Shown here: one piece after another, positions 23,090 to 34,690 of the stretch
Position numbering within the stretch: the first letter of the stretch is position 1
Layout of the letters: every line of letters starts with the position of its first letter
Assembly: GCA_029990175.1 (NCBI GenBank)
Contig: JARKIP010000021.1
Location: 23,875,501-23,939,500 of the forward strand
Reading direction: 5' to 3'
DNA length: 64,000 nt
DNA from: Petunia secreta
Lineage: Eukaryota > Streptophyta > Magnoliopsida > Solanales > Solanaceae
Translations under genes and position numbers: made by a program
Notes under the pieces: generated by a model
What the model saw: only the letters and a program-made list of their open reading frames with translations
What the model was told of the DNA's origin: nothing
Database searches by the model: none

Positions 23090-23164
23090 TAGATTGTTGT
23101 ATTTTGGAAATGACATTTTCTAAGCAATGGAATGTATGTTTTATGTTTACATTTCCTTTTATTC

Positions 23165-24050
23165 TGGTTAATTAGTTCTATCCCTGTATACTGAACTTCA
23201 AAAAATGCAACTTCAATGTTTAAGAGTTGAAGCTTTCATAGTTAAAGGATGAACTACTCTCCATAAGGATTGAAGTTGAATTAAAAGGTTAAAAAATGCA
23301 ACTTCAGTCTTTTAAGAATCGAAGTTTTTCATATGCTTGTATTGAATTTTCTATGGACTGAACTTCAATCCTTATGGAGAGAAGTTCAATACCCGTGGAC
23401 TGAACTTTACTGGCTTTGTGTTTCTTAAGTTCAGTCCCCTACGGATTGAACTTTAGGCCACACATAGGGAATGAACTTTAAAACTCATAAAATATGAAGT
23501 CCAATCTCTAAGAATTGAAGTCTTGAACTTCTCTCCATGAGGATTGAAATTTAATTAAAAGGTTTAAAAAATGCAACTTCAGTCTTTTAAGAGTTGAAGT
23601 TTTTCTTATGCTCATATTGAAGTTTTTTTATTTAAAAAGTACAACTTCAGTCTTTCGTGTGAAGTTCCATTCATAAGGATTGAGATTTTCAGTTTTGATA
23701 GAGTGAATTTACTATAATTCCAGTCTTAAATAGACTGAAACTACTTCAAATTAAGTCTTCTTCAACTGAATTTATTTCAAGTCAGTCTTGTTTGACTGAA
23801 TTTCCTTCAAACTCAATTTCTAATTGACTGAAAGTACTTCAACTACAAGTAGTTTATGTCAAATACTAGTATTAAACTTATTAAAAAATAGTTAAAGAAC
23901 ATGAAAAACCATCCAAACAAATTATAGTAAACTGCAGTCAAAGTTTTGAGTTCATATCTTGAATGTTGATAAGAAATTATCAGCAATTTTTGATTTGTCT
24001 TCATTTATTTCTGCACCATCATTCACCACCAAGCATTTCATGCAACAAAA
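23165..24050. repeat. Diverged GAAGTTC/GAACTTC cluster between B3 copy 2 and mudrA
   Basis: 23165-23850 contains scattered motifs such as TGAACTTCAATCC and a repeated phrase AAAAAATGCAACTTCAGTCTTT (first about 23290, second about 23570). From 23700 the motif drifts to GACTGAAA/TTTCAGTC. 23850-24050 is AT-rich with nothing recognised. Confidence 0.65.
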
Positions 24051-24101
24051 AGAAGAAATTAAATTAGTAGGAGGGAAATATTTAGTAAATAAAGAAAATT
24101 T

Positions 24102-27014
24102 TTATGGATAATGAAGGAAGTAGCAGTACCTATATATCCTTGAATAAGGTCGGAGTACTGGAGTATTTGTGCATGAGGTTCTATCATGTCTTCTGATTTT
24201 GTATCGACTACATTTGTTTGATTTGACTCGTACAACCTCAACAATCGAGATGTATCTCTTTGTTTTCCTTCTCCCTCGTTGTATTTTGACATTAGGAGTT
24301 TCTATCCTTTGGCTTTTCATGGTATCTGGTACATTCCAAGAGCTTTTGTGCCCTATCATATTCACCTCACCTTGATATGTGTTTAACCAAAATTCTCGTG
24401 AATACCATTTTGAGCAGAACTTAGATTTCACCAGGCGTCTTTTCTCAATACATGCAATTGCATGTACACATGGGAGTTCATCAGTCTGGAATTCAAGACA
24501 ATCACACGTCCTATACTTTAAGTCGACGTTGAAGCTTTTTCCTTCATCTTGCACATTGAATGTTGATGTACCCATTGGGAATACCTATTTAAAATGAAAA
24601 TTAATAACTTTTGTAAGTCAGTAGAGATGGTATTTAAATCAGCTATTACTAACTCAGAGCAAGAGTTCATGAGTACAGTTCTAATGGACTGATTGAAGTT
24701 CAAATCATATGGACTGAATCCTACTTGAACTTTCATTATTGTTATAGACTGAAGTTCTATTAACAAGTATTGAACTGTCCCTCGGTGCCTTATGTACGGA
24801 AGTTCTATCCTCAAAGGTTGAACCCCATCTCCCTTTTTTTTACTGAAGTTCTATCCACAGTGATTGAACTCCCATACCCCCCTATGATCTGAGGTTCTAT
24901 CCACAGGGATTGAACTCCCCTCCCACCTCCTTATAATCTGAAGTTCTCTATTCACAGGGATTGAACTCCTCCACCCATATCATCTAAAGTTCTATCCACA
25001 AACATAAATAGGATATATAAGTAATGCAAGGGGGAAGAATAAGTCCTGAATTTTCAGTCTATGTGGACTGATCTTCACCCATCTTTATCTGCATTTTTAG
25101 ACACTATTAGGATTGCATATTTGGCGCGAGTCTAGTGCTCTATACTTACATTTATTGTGAAAGCCAGTTGAATCTTCTTGTTTATTTCATCTTCTGCCTA
25201 CCTTGATAAACTATGAAAAGTCTCTTGAGCAGTAGTTCTTCTTTCAAAAAATCATTTCTGCTTCTTAACTATGATTAAATCCAAAAGGCTTAAAATGGGA
25301 AACTCTCTTGCTTCAAGTAATGCAGAATTCACCGACTCAACCATATTTGTTGTAAGCATATCATTTCGTCGCCTCGGTGAGTAAGATCTAGCCTATCTTT
25401 CAAGTGGTTCTTCCATTATGTAGTTGAATGTGTTTCTATCTATTCCCTCTAATTGGGACATGAAATAATGAAAGTCTTCATGCTTATAAGCTCTTGCAGC
25501 AGTTTGAAACAGACTTATCACTGTGGTTATCACGTTCTTTTGGTTTAGATTCTTTTCAAAGTTGTAGATGCATATACCATGGTGGCTATCAGGATAAACT
25601 TGTGCAATTTCATGGGCGATTGATTTGTTTCTGTCTGACAGAAACACCAGTTCAAGACGAGTACCTATTGTCTTTCGCAGCTCAGTGAAGAACCAAGTGT
25701 AAGCTTCATTATTTTCAGAGTCTGCAATCCCATAAACTAGAGGGAAGAGTTGATTATTTGCATCTTTTGCTGCAGCAATGATGAGAACACCTAGATATTT
25801 CGCCTTCAGAAATGTTGCGTCTACTACTATGACTGGTCGACAATACCTCCAACCGTCTATTGATAGCTTGAAAGACCTGAAACGTTTTAACATAACACAA
25901 AGTTAATTCTTAAAAAGTTTTGAATTTCGTATAGGAATCGAATTCTTTTTTGAGAAATGCTTACCGATTAAGACTGTCTATCTTTATGTTAGTATGCGCG
26001 CTTGGATTTCTCTGTTTCAGCACATGCAAGTATGAAGGGAGGAAATGATAATGCTCATCAGGCCGTCCCCTAATTAATGTGTTTGCTGCTTGAATTGAAC
26101 GCCATGCCTTGTGATATCCTATTTCAACCCCATGTATTCTTCTCATTTCGTTGACTATAAATGTTGGTCTAACTTTAGTTCTGTTGTCTCGGATGTTTTC
26201 AAGAAAGTATTCACTTATCAATGTTGACGTGACATATTTTTGATCAGCCTTCTTAACGTCAACGGAGCATTTATGTATATTCTGAAACTTAATTACCTTA
26301 AACGGTGAGGAATCTTTTATCCTTCTGGCTCGAATGTTCCAATCACAGTTTGGATGGATGCATTTCAGTTCATATCTCGTTCTATTTGATCTAATAACCT
26401 TGAACTCAAAATGCTCCTTGATTTCCATCTTGACAAAACACTTCATCATGGTTTCCTTGTTGTCAAATGTTGAATATGCTGCTACATCTTTTGATGATAC
26501 ATCTCCTGTTAATATCATCGCTGGAGATTGTTTCTGTTTTAACTGGACCTTTTCCGTCTGCTCTTTGCAGATGAGGTGCTACGAGGGCGCTCAACTGTTG
26601 GCGCTGGTGATTGATATTGAGTATTATTTGTTTGTAGTGTCTCAACAATGCCAGGTGTTTCAATTGCTAGATTGGAGTCGATCTGCATTATCAGGTTTCC
26701 CTTTTTGTGTGGAACCTCTTTGCATGGAGTTTGATTCTGTAGCTTGCCAATCATGAAACGACTATTCTTGAAAGACGGATCATTCTTCAACAATTGCATA
26801 CATGTCCTGAGTTCTTCTTCTGTAGTTAGAAGCATTCCTTTGCTCGAATCCATATAGAGCTTTAGTGAAATGTGTTGCTTCGTAAATCTTGTCCACAAAA
26901 GTTCCAGAGTTCGATCATTTCATTAACAAGTAGAAGTTTTGTTTCATGATCCAAGTACTTGTAATCTTTTGTCCAATTGCTATTGAAAGCAATAACCAAA
27001 CAAACTGTAGCCAT
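24102..27014 (-). pseudogene. mudrA-type transposase gene of the MULE, degraded
   Basis: Read on the - strand from ATG at 27014, the order is as follows. First comes an N-terminal region opening with ATVCLVIAFNSNWTKD, as in other Solanaceae MULE transposases, which suffers frame changes between about 26930 and 26520. Next are a MuDR DNA-binding-type domain (exon 26518-25965, with CIHPNCDWNIRA), an 88-bp intron (25964-25877, GTAAGC...TTTCAG), the MULE transposase domain (25876-25202, with VVDATFLKAKYLG and FLSDRNKSI), an intron of 617 bp filled with repeats (25201-24585), and an exon with a SWIM zinc finger (CDCLEF...CVHAIAC, about 24510-24460). Stops lie at 25395-25393 (TAG) and 25254-25252 (TGA). 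The protein would bind element ends and cut them; this copy cannot. Confidence 0.82.
24585..25201 (-). repeat. Repeat-filled intron of mudrA
   Basis: 24660-25010 holds six or more GAAGTTCTATCC...GGATTGAACTCC motifs. It is bounded by a GTAGGC donor and an AAATAG acceptor on the - strand. The same motif family therefore occupies introns of genes on opposite strands of one element. Confidence 0.7.
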
Positions 27015-27551
27015 TCTATATTGAATAAGTAAACCAGAGAAAGAATTGTGTTAGTATGAAGTTCAAACTTAATGACAATGGTGATAAGTAATCACCAAGT
27101 CCTGAGGTTGCTTCTTTCAGTTTATAAAATGAACTTTCAGTCCTTAAGTACTGAAGTTCAGTCTTAATGGACTTAAGTTCTATCCATAAGGATTGAACTA
27201 AATTCTATCTATATGGCGTTCAACTTCTATCCGAAAGGCTGTTTGAAAACTCTCCCCCTATGAATTTGAAGTTCAGTCTATATGGACTTAAGTTCTATGC
27301 ATAAGGTTTGGAGTAAGTTCTATCCATAAGACTGTTGAAAGCTCCACCCCATGTGGATTGAAGTTCAGTTCATGTGGACTTAAGTTCTATCCATAAGGAT
27401 TGAACTAAGTTCTATTTATATGGCTCTATGTTGAAAGCTCTCTCCCTGAATTTAGTTTATAAATGAACTTTTCAGGACTTAAGTAATGAAGTTCAGTCTT
27501 GATGAACTGAATTTAGTTCAAACTTTAGTGCTAGTGTGCTGATATTTAACA
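27015..27551. repeat. GAAGTTC/GAACTTC cluster upstream of mudrA
   Basis: This is the 5' flank of the transposase gene. It contains a diverged 144-bp unit at about 27071-27170, motifs such as CTTAAGTTCTATCCATAAGG at least three times, and part of another unit at about 27450-27551. Confidence 0.75.
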
Positions 27552-28010
27552 CGACAATGGCGATAAGCAATCGCCAAGTCCTGAGGTTGCTTTTTTCAGT
27601 TTATAAATGAACTTTCAGTCCTTAAGCACTGAAGTTCAGTCTTAATGAACTGAATTTAGTTCAAACTTCAGTGCTAGTATGCTGATACTTAACACGACAA
27701 TGGCGATAAGTAATCGCCAAGTCCTGACGTTGCTTTTTTCAGTTTATAAATGAACTTTCAGCCCTTAAGCACTGAAGTGCAGTCATAATGAACTGAATTC
27801 TAATTCAAACTTCAGTGCTAGTGTGCTGATACTTAACACGACAATGGCGATAAGTAATCGCCAAGTCCTGAGGTTGCTTTTTTCAGTTTATAAATGAACT
27901 TTCAGCCCTTAAGCACTGAAGTGCAGTCATAATGAACTGAATTCTAGTTCAAACTTCAGTGCTAATGTGCTGATACTTAACACGACAATGGCGATACTGA
28001 AGTTCAATCA
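27552..28010. repeat. 144-bp tandem array with a TGGCGAT/ATCGCCA hairpin, about 3.2 copies
   Basis: Units start CGACAATGGCGATA at 27552, 27695, 27839 and 27983 (periods 143-144). Each carries a perfect 7-bp-arm hairpin TGGCGATAAGTAATCGCCA plus GAAGTTC-type inverted motifs (the first unit has a one-base loop variant). It lies upstream of the - strand transposase gene and near the right limit of the MULE-like unit. Confidence 0.9.
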
Positions 28011-29657
28011 TCAACGTCACATCGAGGTATTAAAACTACTAAATGTTAAACGAATTTCTATGAAATTCAGTTCACATGAATTGAACTTAGTTCAAATTCA
28101 GTCTTAATGCAGCATAACCTAAAATTGAATATAATTAATTTTTATTTGTAAAAGCGACATCTTGCCGTAGCAGTAGCAGTAGCTATAATTATTTTAGTGA
28201 GTATATTGACATAATTCTAATTAGTAAAAAAAAAAAAAAAAGGGCAAGTACTACTAAATGTGACCTAGTAATCCAAATGTAAACACATACTCGTATTCAC
28301 ATAAAGCGAATATATGTATGACATATGTTGTATACATATCACACTTAACCACAGTTAATTAATATATAAATATGATTTTTCCGTAATCCAAATAACTATT
28401 AGAATAGCTAAAATTTATATTGGATGCAATGGTAAATCTCTAAGGAAAAAGAATAAGAACTTTCAAATGAAAATTCTTTCCAAACAAACAACGAACTTTG
28501 TAAATAAATGATTAAATAACAATAATTTCATTTCCGAGTAAAACCTCATCTTATGCAGAACGTCGACTAAAACAGCCAAATTTTCTTAAAAAAGAAACAA
28601 TGTCTCAAACATTTATGACAAAACAATACATTGTTCATGTGCTCACGGTCAATAACATTTAAATATTTTTGTCTATGCAGTTGTTTTGCATCTTTATTTT
28701 TAAACTGCACATATACATCTTATTGGCTGTTGCCCTTCTCCACTAAAGTGCATACTTCACTTGTGTCTTGCGAGATTGTTGGCACCTTAAAGATGTTGTA
28801 CTTATATAAAGTCCAAATACGATGTTATGTAGTGGTTAAAAAAATCAGGTCGTCTCTATACAATTATCAAAATAATCTAAATCACATCATAAATTTAAAT
28901 AAAAATTCAGATTCTCTTAAACGATAATCTATGGATGTTTAAAAATAATACCTGATTTGTGACCAGAATCTTTATGAACAATATGGCTATGCATTAACTT
29001 GCATATTTTTTGAATAAGATATTATGTCAGAAAATTGATTTGAATTCTTGTTTTGAACTGTTTGCTTTAGAAGGTGATGCCTTCCTGAGTTTTTGCCATA
29101 GAAATACCTCAACAGGATTTCCAATGCAATCTGAGATGAGTGGTTTTCTTTTATATTTTAGAAGTGTCTTTTCGAAAACCACCACATCCTTTTGGTAAGA
29201 GGTATGAGTGAATTAGTTAACTACTCTATTAAGAACGTCAGGTCCTATAAAATAGTGATACAACAAATTAAATATAAACGCATAAAATTAACCATACAAA
29301 TATGGATAATCAGGGTATTTCAATTATTTACAAGGGCAAATAGGTAATCTGACTTTTAGGCTTTTTGAAGACATGCTTTTATCATATTACTATAAAAAGC
29401 ATAAGAAGACCAGCAAGAAAGTATTTGCCAATGAGGAAGTTCTAATGATCTGGTAAATATAATAAAGGGATGTCAACCAACAAGCATCTACCTCTAGAGA
29501 TCCTCTGGCATAAAGCAGTTTTGATTGTATAATTGAATTATATGAACTTGCGGAAGGTACTTGGCATGTTGAATATGCATTACACTTTGACAAGATTTGA
29601 ATATTGTAGAAGTTTCAACATAGCAAATTAGCTTACATCGACACATGCAAAAATTGA
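28011..29657. other. AT-rich spacer downstream of the fibrillin gene
   Basis: The last GAACTTAGTTC-type motifs fade by about 28110. The rest is AT-rich with a poly-A run (28227-28241). The part nearest 29657 must include the 3' UTR of the - strand fibrillin gene. I cannot fix a polyadenylation site. No other gene is supported. Confidence 0.6.
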
Positions 29658-32600
29658 TCACTTCTTCTTGGATCCATCTACACGTACATGAACAAAGAGA
29701 ATTTTGTTGTAGCCTCTTGAAATTCTGATCTTATCATCAGTATATCTGCATTGTTACAGATCAAGATAATAGGATTTACTATAAATAATGATAAACTGAT
29801 ATTGTTTAGCTAAAGCCAACGTAGTGTCTGCGATAGATATCTTACAGTATTTCCATGGTGAACTTGCTTTCCATTTCAACCGGAAGTCCATATATTCCAG
29901 CGACGATTGCTCCATCATCCATTATGACATCGTATGTGTTACTACCCGATTTCCTGTATTAAGAACACGAGCAATTTAACTTAACCATACAGAACTCATG
30001 AAACATTTTGAGTCAAGGCCAGAGAACGAGAATGAAGGATGAGAAAAACTTAAGCAGTTTCTGACTAATGTGCCACATATCTACTTTAATGTTCGACAGG
30101 AAAGGTATGCAACAGATTGGAAGAGGGCAATGGTCAGGGTACATAGAGCCACTTCATTTATCTTCTAAATGACAGAGATCTCAGCCAGATGTCCACCTCA
30201 ATCCGGTGAGGACGCGATCTAGAGTATTGAAAAGATCTTAATTAATGATGAAAAGTAAATCGATTAGCTGAATACAAAGGATTCCTAAGATATTTCAAAG
30301 GACTAATTTATTATTTTGGCTGGAGATTGCAATCTATCAATGGTATTAGCATGGACTTACTCATATTTTCCGGTCATGGAGAACCTAATCCCCAACAATA
30401 TGTCGACCAGGAACTTCAATTGCCCATTTGGTGTGACAATCTAAAAAGCACATCGAGAATTTCACAATAAAGAGAAGTAGTAAACAACGAAGGATGTCAG
30501 AGTCCATAAAGAAAATAAAAACACAATGAAGAGTCTAATGCACCTGCATGCCCATTAGACCATTGCCAGCATTCTCTATCCAACTATCAGTTTCAACCTA
30601 ACAAGCAGACAGACAAATTTTAGCAGTAATTAAGATATAAACGCAGTCAGTGTATGATACAAAAACTTGATTTCACAAACAACTCAGGCATGAATGCAAG
30701 CTCGATTCAGAAAAAAAGCTTTTCTAAGCATAATGGTAAAGCAAAGTTGATCCCAAATTTGAACGCCCCAAGTAGCTGATAACCAAACAACATGGGTAGA
30801 ACTTATCTTTTCTTCGTCTGTTAAGGGTTAAATTCAGACCAACAGTATCGACTTAAGCTTCTGAGAAGTGAATATTTTGCCTTAGAATACTAATATGTTT
30901 AGAATTACCTCTTAATAAATAGGGAAATGACATGTTTTTCCATTTTGTCAAAGTTGGCATTTGATTGTAAAAGAACACTTTTACCGGACACATACCTGTG
31001 AACTCCATATCATTTGCCACTCCCCCTCAAAAAGTTCCAGTTCTGGATTTGCTACATTTTGGTTTAGGGAAATAAACTCATCAATTGCCTGTTAATTTCA
31101 CATCGAATAAATTATTAGCCAGAGAACCTAGACATGTTATACAAGAATTTCATAAGAAATTATCGAAATTAGTACCTGTTCCACCCTTGTACCCGTTGAA
31201 ATGGACGAGAGCAATTTTTGCCTTGGTTCAGTTTCCTTTTGCAGCACAAACGTAGTTCCCTGCACTACAGCAGTATATCTGTGGCCCTTAATTGCTTAGC
31301 TGATTACCGTTTAAAAAGACGCATTGAGATACAGTCTCTTTGTTATATTCAACAAGTATATCATCGCAAGCTAATTATGCTCTCCTACCTTGTTTCCTCT
31401 TGAAATACGGAGATTTCCAGATGGTGATAAATATGTAGTGTCTAACCAGCCCTTAGCTTCATCTCCTAGAAGTCTAAAAGGTACAGGGTATGGAACCTTG
31501 AAGGGAAGAAATTTGAATGAAAAGGCTGCTTTATCAAATTGGAAAAGAATTCGCTTTCCGTCTTTCAATGTTGCAACTGCCTGAAGAACAACAGACAAGT
31601 ATTCAGCAAGATATCAAAGAACCAATTTACTGTTCAACAACTGAGGGGACAGCTTCCAATTCTTTTTACCCCTCAACACTTCTAGCATCTGCTCCCACCC
31701 ACCAAAGAAAAACTAGTTCAGTTTGAGCAGATCACATTGAAGGAGAACTTACCTCTTGATGTTCCTTCACTTTCATTAAATAGAAAAAGGTTTTTGCAAG
31801 AAAGCTTGTTCTTTTCACTAAAATAAACGAACTTCCGTTTTCCCATGAGAAAATTTATGGATTAATACTGTCTTAAAGACTGAAGTTGCCAGATGAAAGG
31901 TTGTGGCCTGATTTCTTGAAGAAAACACTGTAGTAACAGGACAATCATGGTTCAACAAGAAAGCCAATAATATGGATGTAAATTTTTGAGAATGGGGGCA
32001 CATCCTTCACTCAAAAAGTGATCTTCACAGGTCATCATATAGTGTTCATCCAACTGAAAGTTCCGGCAAAATTAAGGGTATAGAGCATACATGAACGAAG
32101 AGCAGAGATGGAACGAAAATTGATAAGACAGGTATCAAACAAAAGAAGAAAACAGGCATAGAATTTCTCCATAAAAAAGTCAGATATGTTCAATCAAATA
32201 GGATAGAAGATTCATACCTCTACTTTCAGCTCACCTATTGCCTCAGAAAATTTTACGATGTTGGAGACACGTGGATCATTTGTTCTAAGGAACACTTCTT
32301 GAAATACATTGAATGAGTCTACGCCAACAAAAGTTCTCTGCAAAGTGGTCTTAAGATTAGGCTCGGATTAAAAAATGACTAGTTAAAAACCTCATGTATT
32401 CATTGCTGTTAAAATCTGCCATTTCTTTACCTCTTGGCCCTGGGAATAGAAGATGTTTGCTGCAGTTCTATGCACGCTCAAGGTTACTGAATCTATATTC
32501 TTTAATAATTTTCATAACAATACATCAAATTAACTCCACTTCTGCCCCATTAGATACAACTATTGATCAAAGTTCAGTCTTAGTGAACTTTGTAACACGC

Positions 32601-33878
32601 TTTTACTTTCTGCGCTTTTTTGTAAGTTATCAGATTCATGATTTTTGAATGGTTAAAAGTCCACAATCAACATTACATTATAGATCTTTAGCATGTCAAT
32701 GAAATTGATATTCACCACTAGTTCTTCTTGTGAGCTCTTTAGCCCGTAATTTGTCATTAACGACATAAATGTAAACAGTGAAACAGTATAGCAAACCAAA
32801 GTACAGCATCTAACCTGAATTGGAGATGCTGATCCTGGCCTAGTCGTGAACATCAGCTGCCACCGGCCCTCAATCAAACTCGAGCTTGTCTATAAATATT
32901 ATATTGAAAAAAATTGTAAAGTTGCAAAGTTTCAAATCAAGATTTCTTTTTCTTAATCACACATACCACAATCATAAATAAAAGTAGAATTACTATTTTA
33001 CTACCATTATCCTACAAATGTAGCTAACCTTATTGTAATAAAAACTGAAAAAATGGGCACAAGGGTATTACAACTGACAAGTCTAATGAGTTCCCAAACT
33101 CATGAAGGAAAAAGCATGAAAATAATACTCACTGGTTCAGAAACACCTTCCGATCCTTCAAGAACTTTAACAGCGCTTTCAACTTCCTGCATAGCCATAA
33201 TTTTACTTCAAGTTATCCAATCCTAGTTAGTGATTTATGTATTCTTTCGTTCCATATAGTGATCTATCACTATATTATATGATCACCACAGATACTGACA
33301 GCTTAAAGATATCAATTTGAGCAAATACTTCACAAAACATGCACTTTTTGATCTCCGCATTACAATCTACCACTTTAGTATGAAGTATCTTATCACAAAT
33401 TTCCAACCATAAATTATCACAACAACAATTACAACAACTATCTATTGCCTCGGTCTCAAACAGTTTGGAGTCGGCAATATGAATCTTTACTGACTATGTT
33501 ACTCCATTTGGCTCAGCTCATGCCAATAATATGCAACGACAGACAAAACGTACTAGAAATTCTCTATACAATCTTAATTTAGAACAAAAAAAATATAAAG
33601 AATTAGGATAAAATGAGTGAACTAACTTGAAGTTGTTGAGGAGAAGCAGAACGACCACGACCTTGAATACCAATAAGAGCTTCAATTAATGCATTTTCTT
33701 CTTTATTAAATGAACAAACTTTAGCTTCTTGTTGGTCTACAACAGAACATAACACAGCTCTCTTCTTGTTTTGCTTTTTTTGACCAAGAAATTGCTTGCA
33801 ATGGTTGTTTTTACTTGAATTTATTGCAATTTGAGGCCTAAATCGAAGACCCAAGTTCCCAATTTCTACTGTTGCCAT
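29658..33878 (-). CDS. PAP12: Plastid-lipid-associated protein / fibrillin, PAP12 (FBN10)-like
   Basis: Eleven exons on the - strand, all with GT-AG introns and an unbroken frame: 33878-33627, 33186-33133, 32889-32815, 32337-32218, 31580-31389, 31259-31176, 31088-30996, 30597-30544, 30440-30361, 29953-29846 and 29745-29658. They total 1200 nt, or 399 residues plus TGA, close to the Arabidopsis family member At1g51110. Residues 1 to about 45 are basic, with few acids and an AVLCSV motif near 41-46, fitting a chloroplast transit peptide. The rest is PAP/fibrillin: SSLIEGRWQLMFTTRPGSAS (exon 3), FEGEWQMIWSSQ (exon 7), and strand-rich segments ending ILYTDDKIRISRGYNKILFV (exons 10-11), the conserved C-terminal motif. 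Two GxWxxxW/F-type halves suggest a lipocalin-like fold. Fibrillins associate with thylakoids and plastoglobules and bind lipids; the role of this subgroup is less known. The start is the only ATG followed by a transit-like sequence. The gene is surrounded by transposons yet intact. Confidence 0.92.
33419..33545 (-). mobile_element. Retroposon 3' end with TTG-type tail, in fibrillin intron 1
   Basis: Intron 1 of the fibrillin gene (33187-33626) contains, on the - strand, a segment ending in irregular TTG repeats (CAACAACAATTACAACAAC as read on +). It is preceded by the GCCGACTCCAAACTGTTTGA type of 3' end shared by Solanaceae SINEs and RTE LINEs. Its left end is not defined. Being intronic, it does not affect the coding exons. 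Confidence 0.55.
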
Positions 33879-34690
33879 TGTTAAAGCTAAGATATCAAAC
33901 ACCCTTTGAAAGAGAAGTTGGGAATTTTTTGGAGGGAGGGTGTTTTTGTGTGTGTGATAATAAACCGTTAAGGACAACCTCAACTAACTTTTTCAAGATT
34001 TTTTATTTATTTATTTTCCCATATTGCAAATTTGATTTGCTATTATGAGATTTTCTTGTCTACGTGGAGAAGTTCTGGCTACACACGTGACATATGTAGG
34101 CCATTTAAATATCTAAAAACATAATTTGCCTCTTTTCTATTTTCCAAAAGTGTGTTTTAGCCCTTCAATTTTCTATGTTTACACAACACACCACAATTAC
34201 TTTACTCCTACTTTCAATCACACAATGTGACTTTCCTTTTTATTTTTGACTTGCTTTTATTTCTGAAATGTGATTTTTCAATATTTGTGGGTAAAAATCA
34301 AAAGCCAGAAAATATATTAAATATTACACCACTACTACTACTACTATTATTACTTCCTCCTCCTCTTCTTCCTAATGTTCCTCATTCTAATTTTCTTTGA
34401 TTGAAGTTTAAAATTGTGGAACTAACTTCAAAGTTTTAAAATTGAGCTTAAAATCTAAATTGAATTTTATATTATTTTGTTAAAATGGATGTTGTGTGAA
34501 AATTGAAATAGCTGAGAATAGTATTTGAAGGTTTAATACAATTTTTTTAATCACTTAGAGTTGATTTGGATATGATTTAGACTTCTTTTCTATCAAGTCC
34601 GTGGCTGAAAATTTCTACATAACGAAAACATCCCTCAGAATATTTGAGAGCCTCAAAATGTTTGAGAGTTTACGCATTCAAACTGATGCA
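33879..34690 (-). promoter_or_regulatory. Upstream region of the fibrillin gene
   Basis: It contains the 5' UTR (extent unknown) and the promoter. I see AT-rich tracts near 34000 but no single clear TATA box, and ACGT-core elements at 34062-34067 and 34084-34089. A (CTA)n-like microsatellite lies at about 34330-34350. No other gene is seen. Confidence 0.5.
34084..34089. promoter_or_regulatory. G-box CACGTG
   Basis: A perfect CACGTG palindrome lies about 206 bp upstream of the fibrillin start codon, with a second ACGTGG core 17 bp away. G-boxes bind bZIP, bHLH and PIF factors and are common in light- and stress-regulated genes for plastid proteins. Function here is inference. Confidence 0.45.

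Larger units (their letters stand above)
5098..28010. mobile_element. Large decayed Mutator-like element carrying Ulp1, B3 and mudrA genes
   Basis: The unit is defined by content and not by proven ends. It has a + strand DUF1985/Ulp1 gene (6186-11582), two + strand B3-domain genes and a - strand mudrA transposase gene (24102-27014), all separated by the same GAAGTTC/GAACTTC repeat family. MULEs that carry Ulp1-like proteases are known from plants (Kaonashi elements in Arabidopsis, CUMULE in melon) and often lack long terminal inverted repeats. Without the nested chromovirus (13630-21079) and MITE (22818-23089) it would be about 15 kb. All genes carry nonsense codons or frameshifts, so this copy looks non-autonomous. 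That the B3 genes belong to the same element is inferred from the shared repeats flanking them on both sides. The ends are approximate. Confidence 0.6.

Noticed and set aside
5382..28090. GAAGTTC motifs as heat-shock elements
   Set aside because: Heat-shock elements need GAA and TTC separated by two bases (GAANNTTC). Here one base separates them, and the longer ATCC/GGAT arms are the conserved part.
5382..28090. CRISPR-like array
   Set aside because: This is plant nuclear DNA. The spacers are themselves repeats, unit lengths vary, and there are no cas genes.
28631..28927. 98-codon open frame on + downstream of the fibrillin gene
   Set aside because: AT-rich, no recognisable domain, no splice context, and codon use like that of random AT-rich DNA.
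31371..31598. Single-exon gene on the - strand
   Set aside because: This is exon 5 of the fibrillin gene with read-through into its introns.
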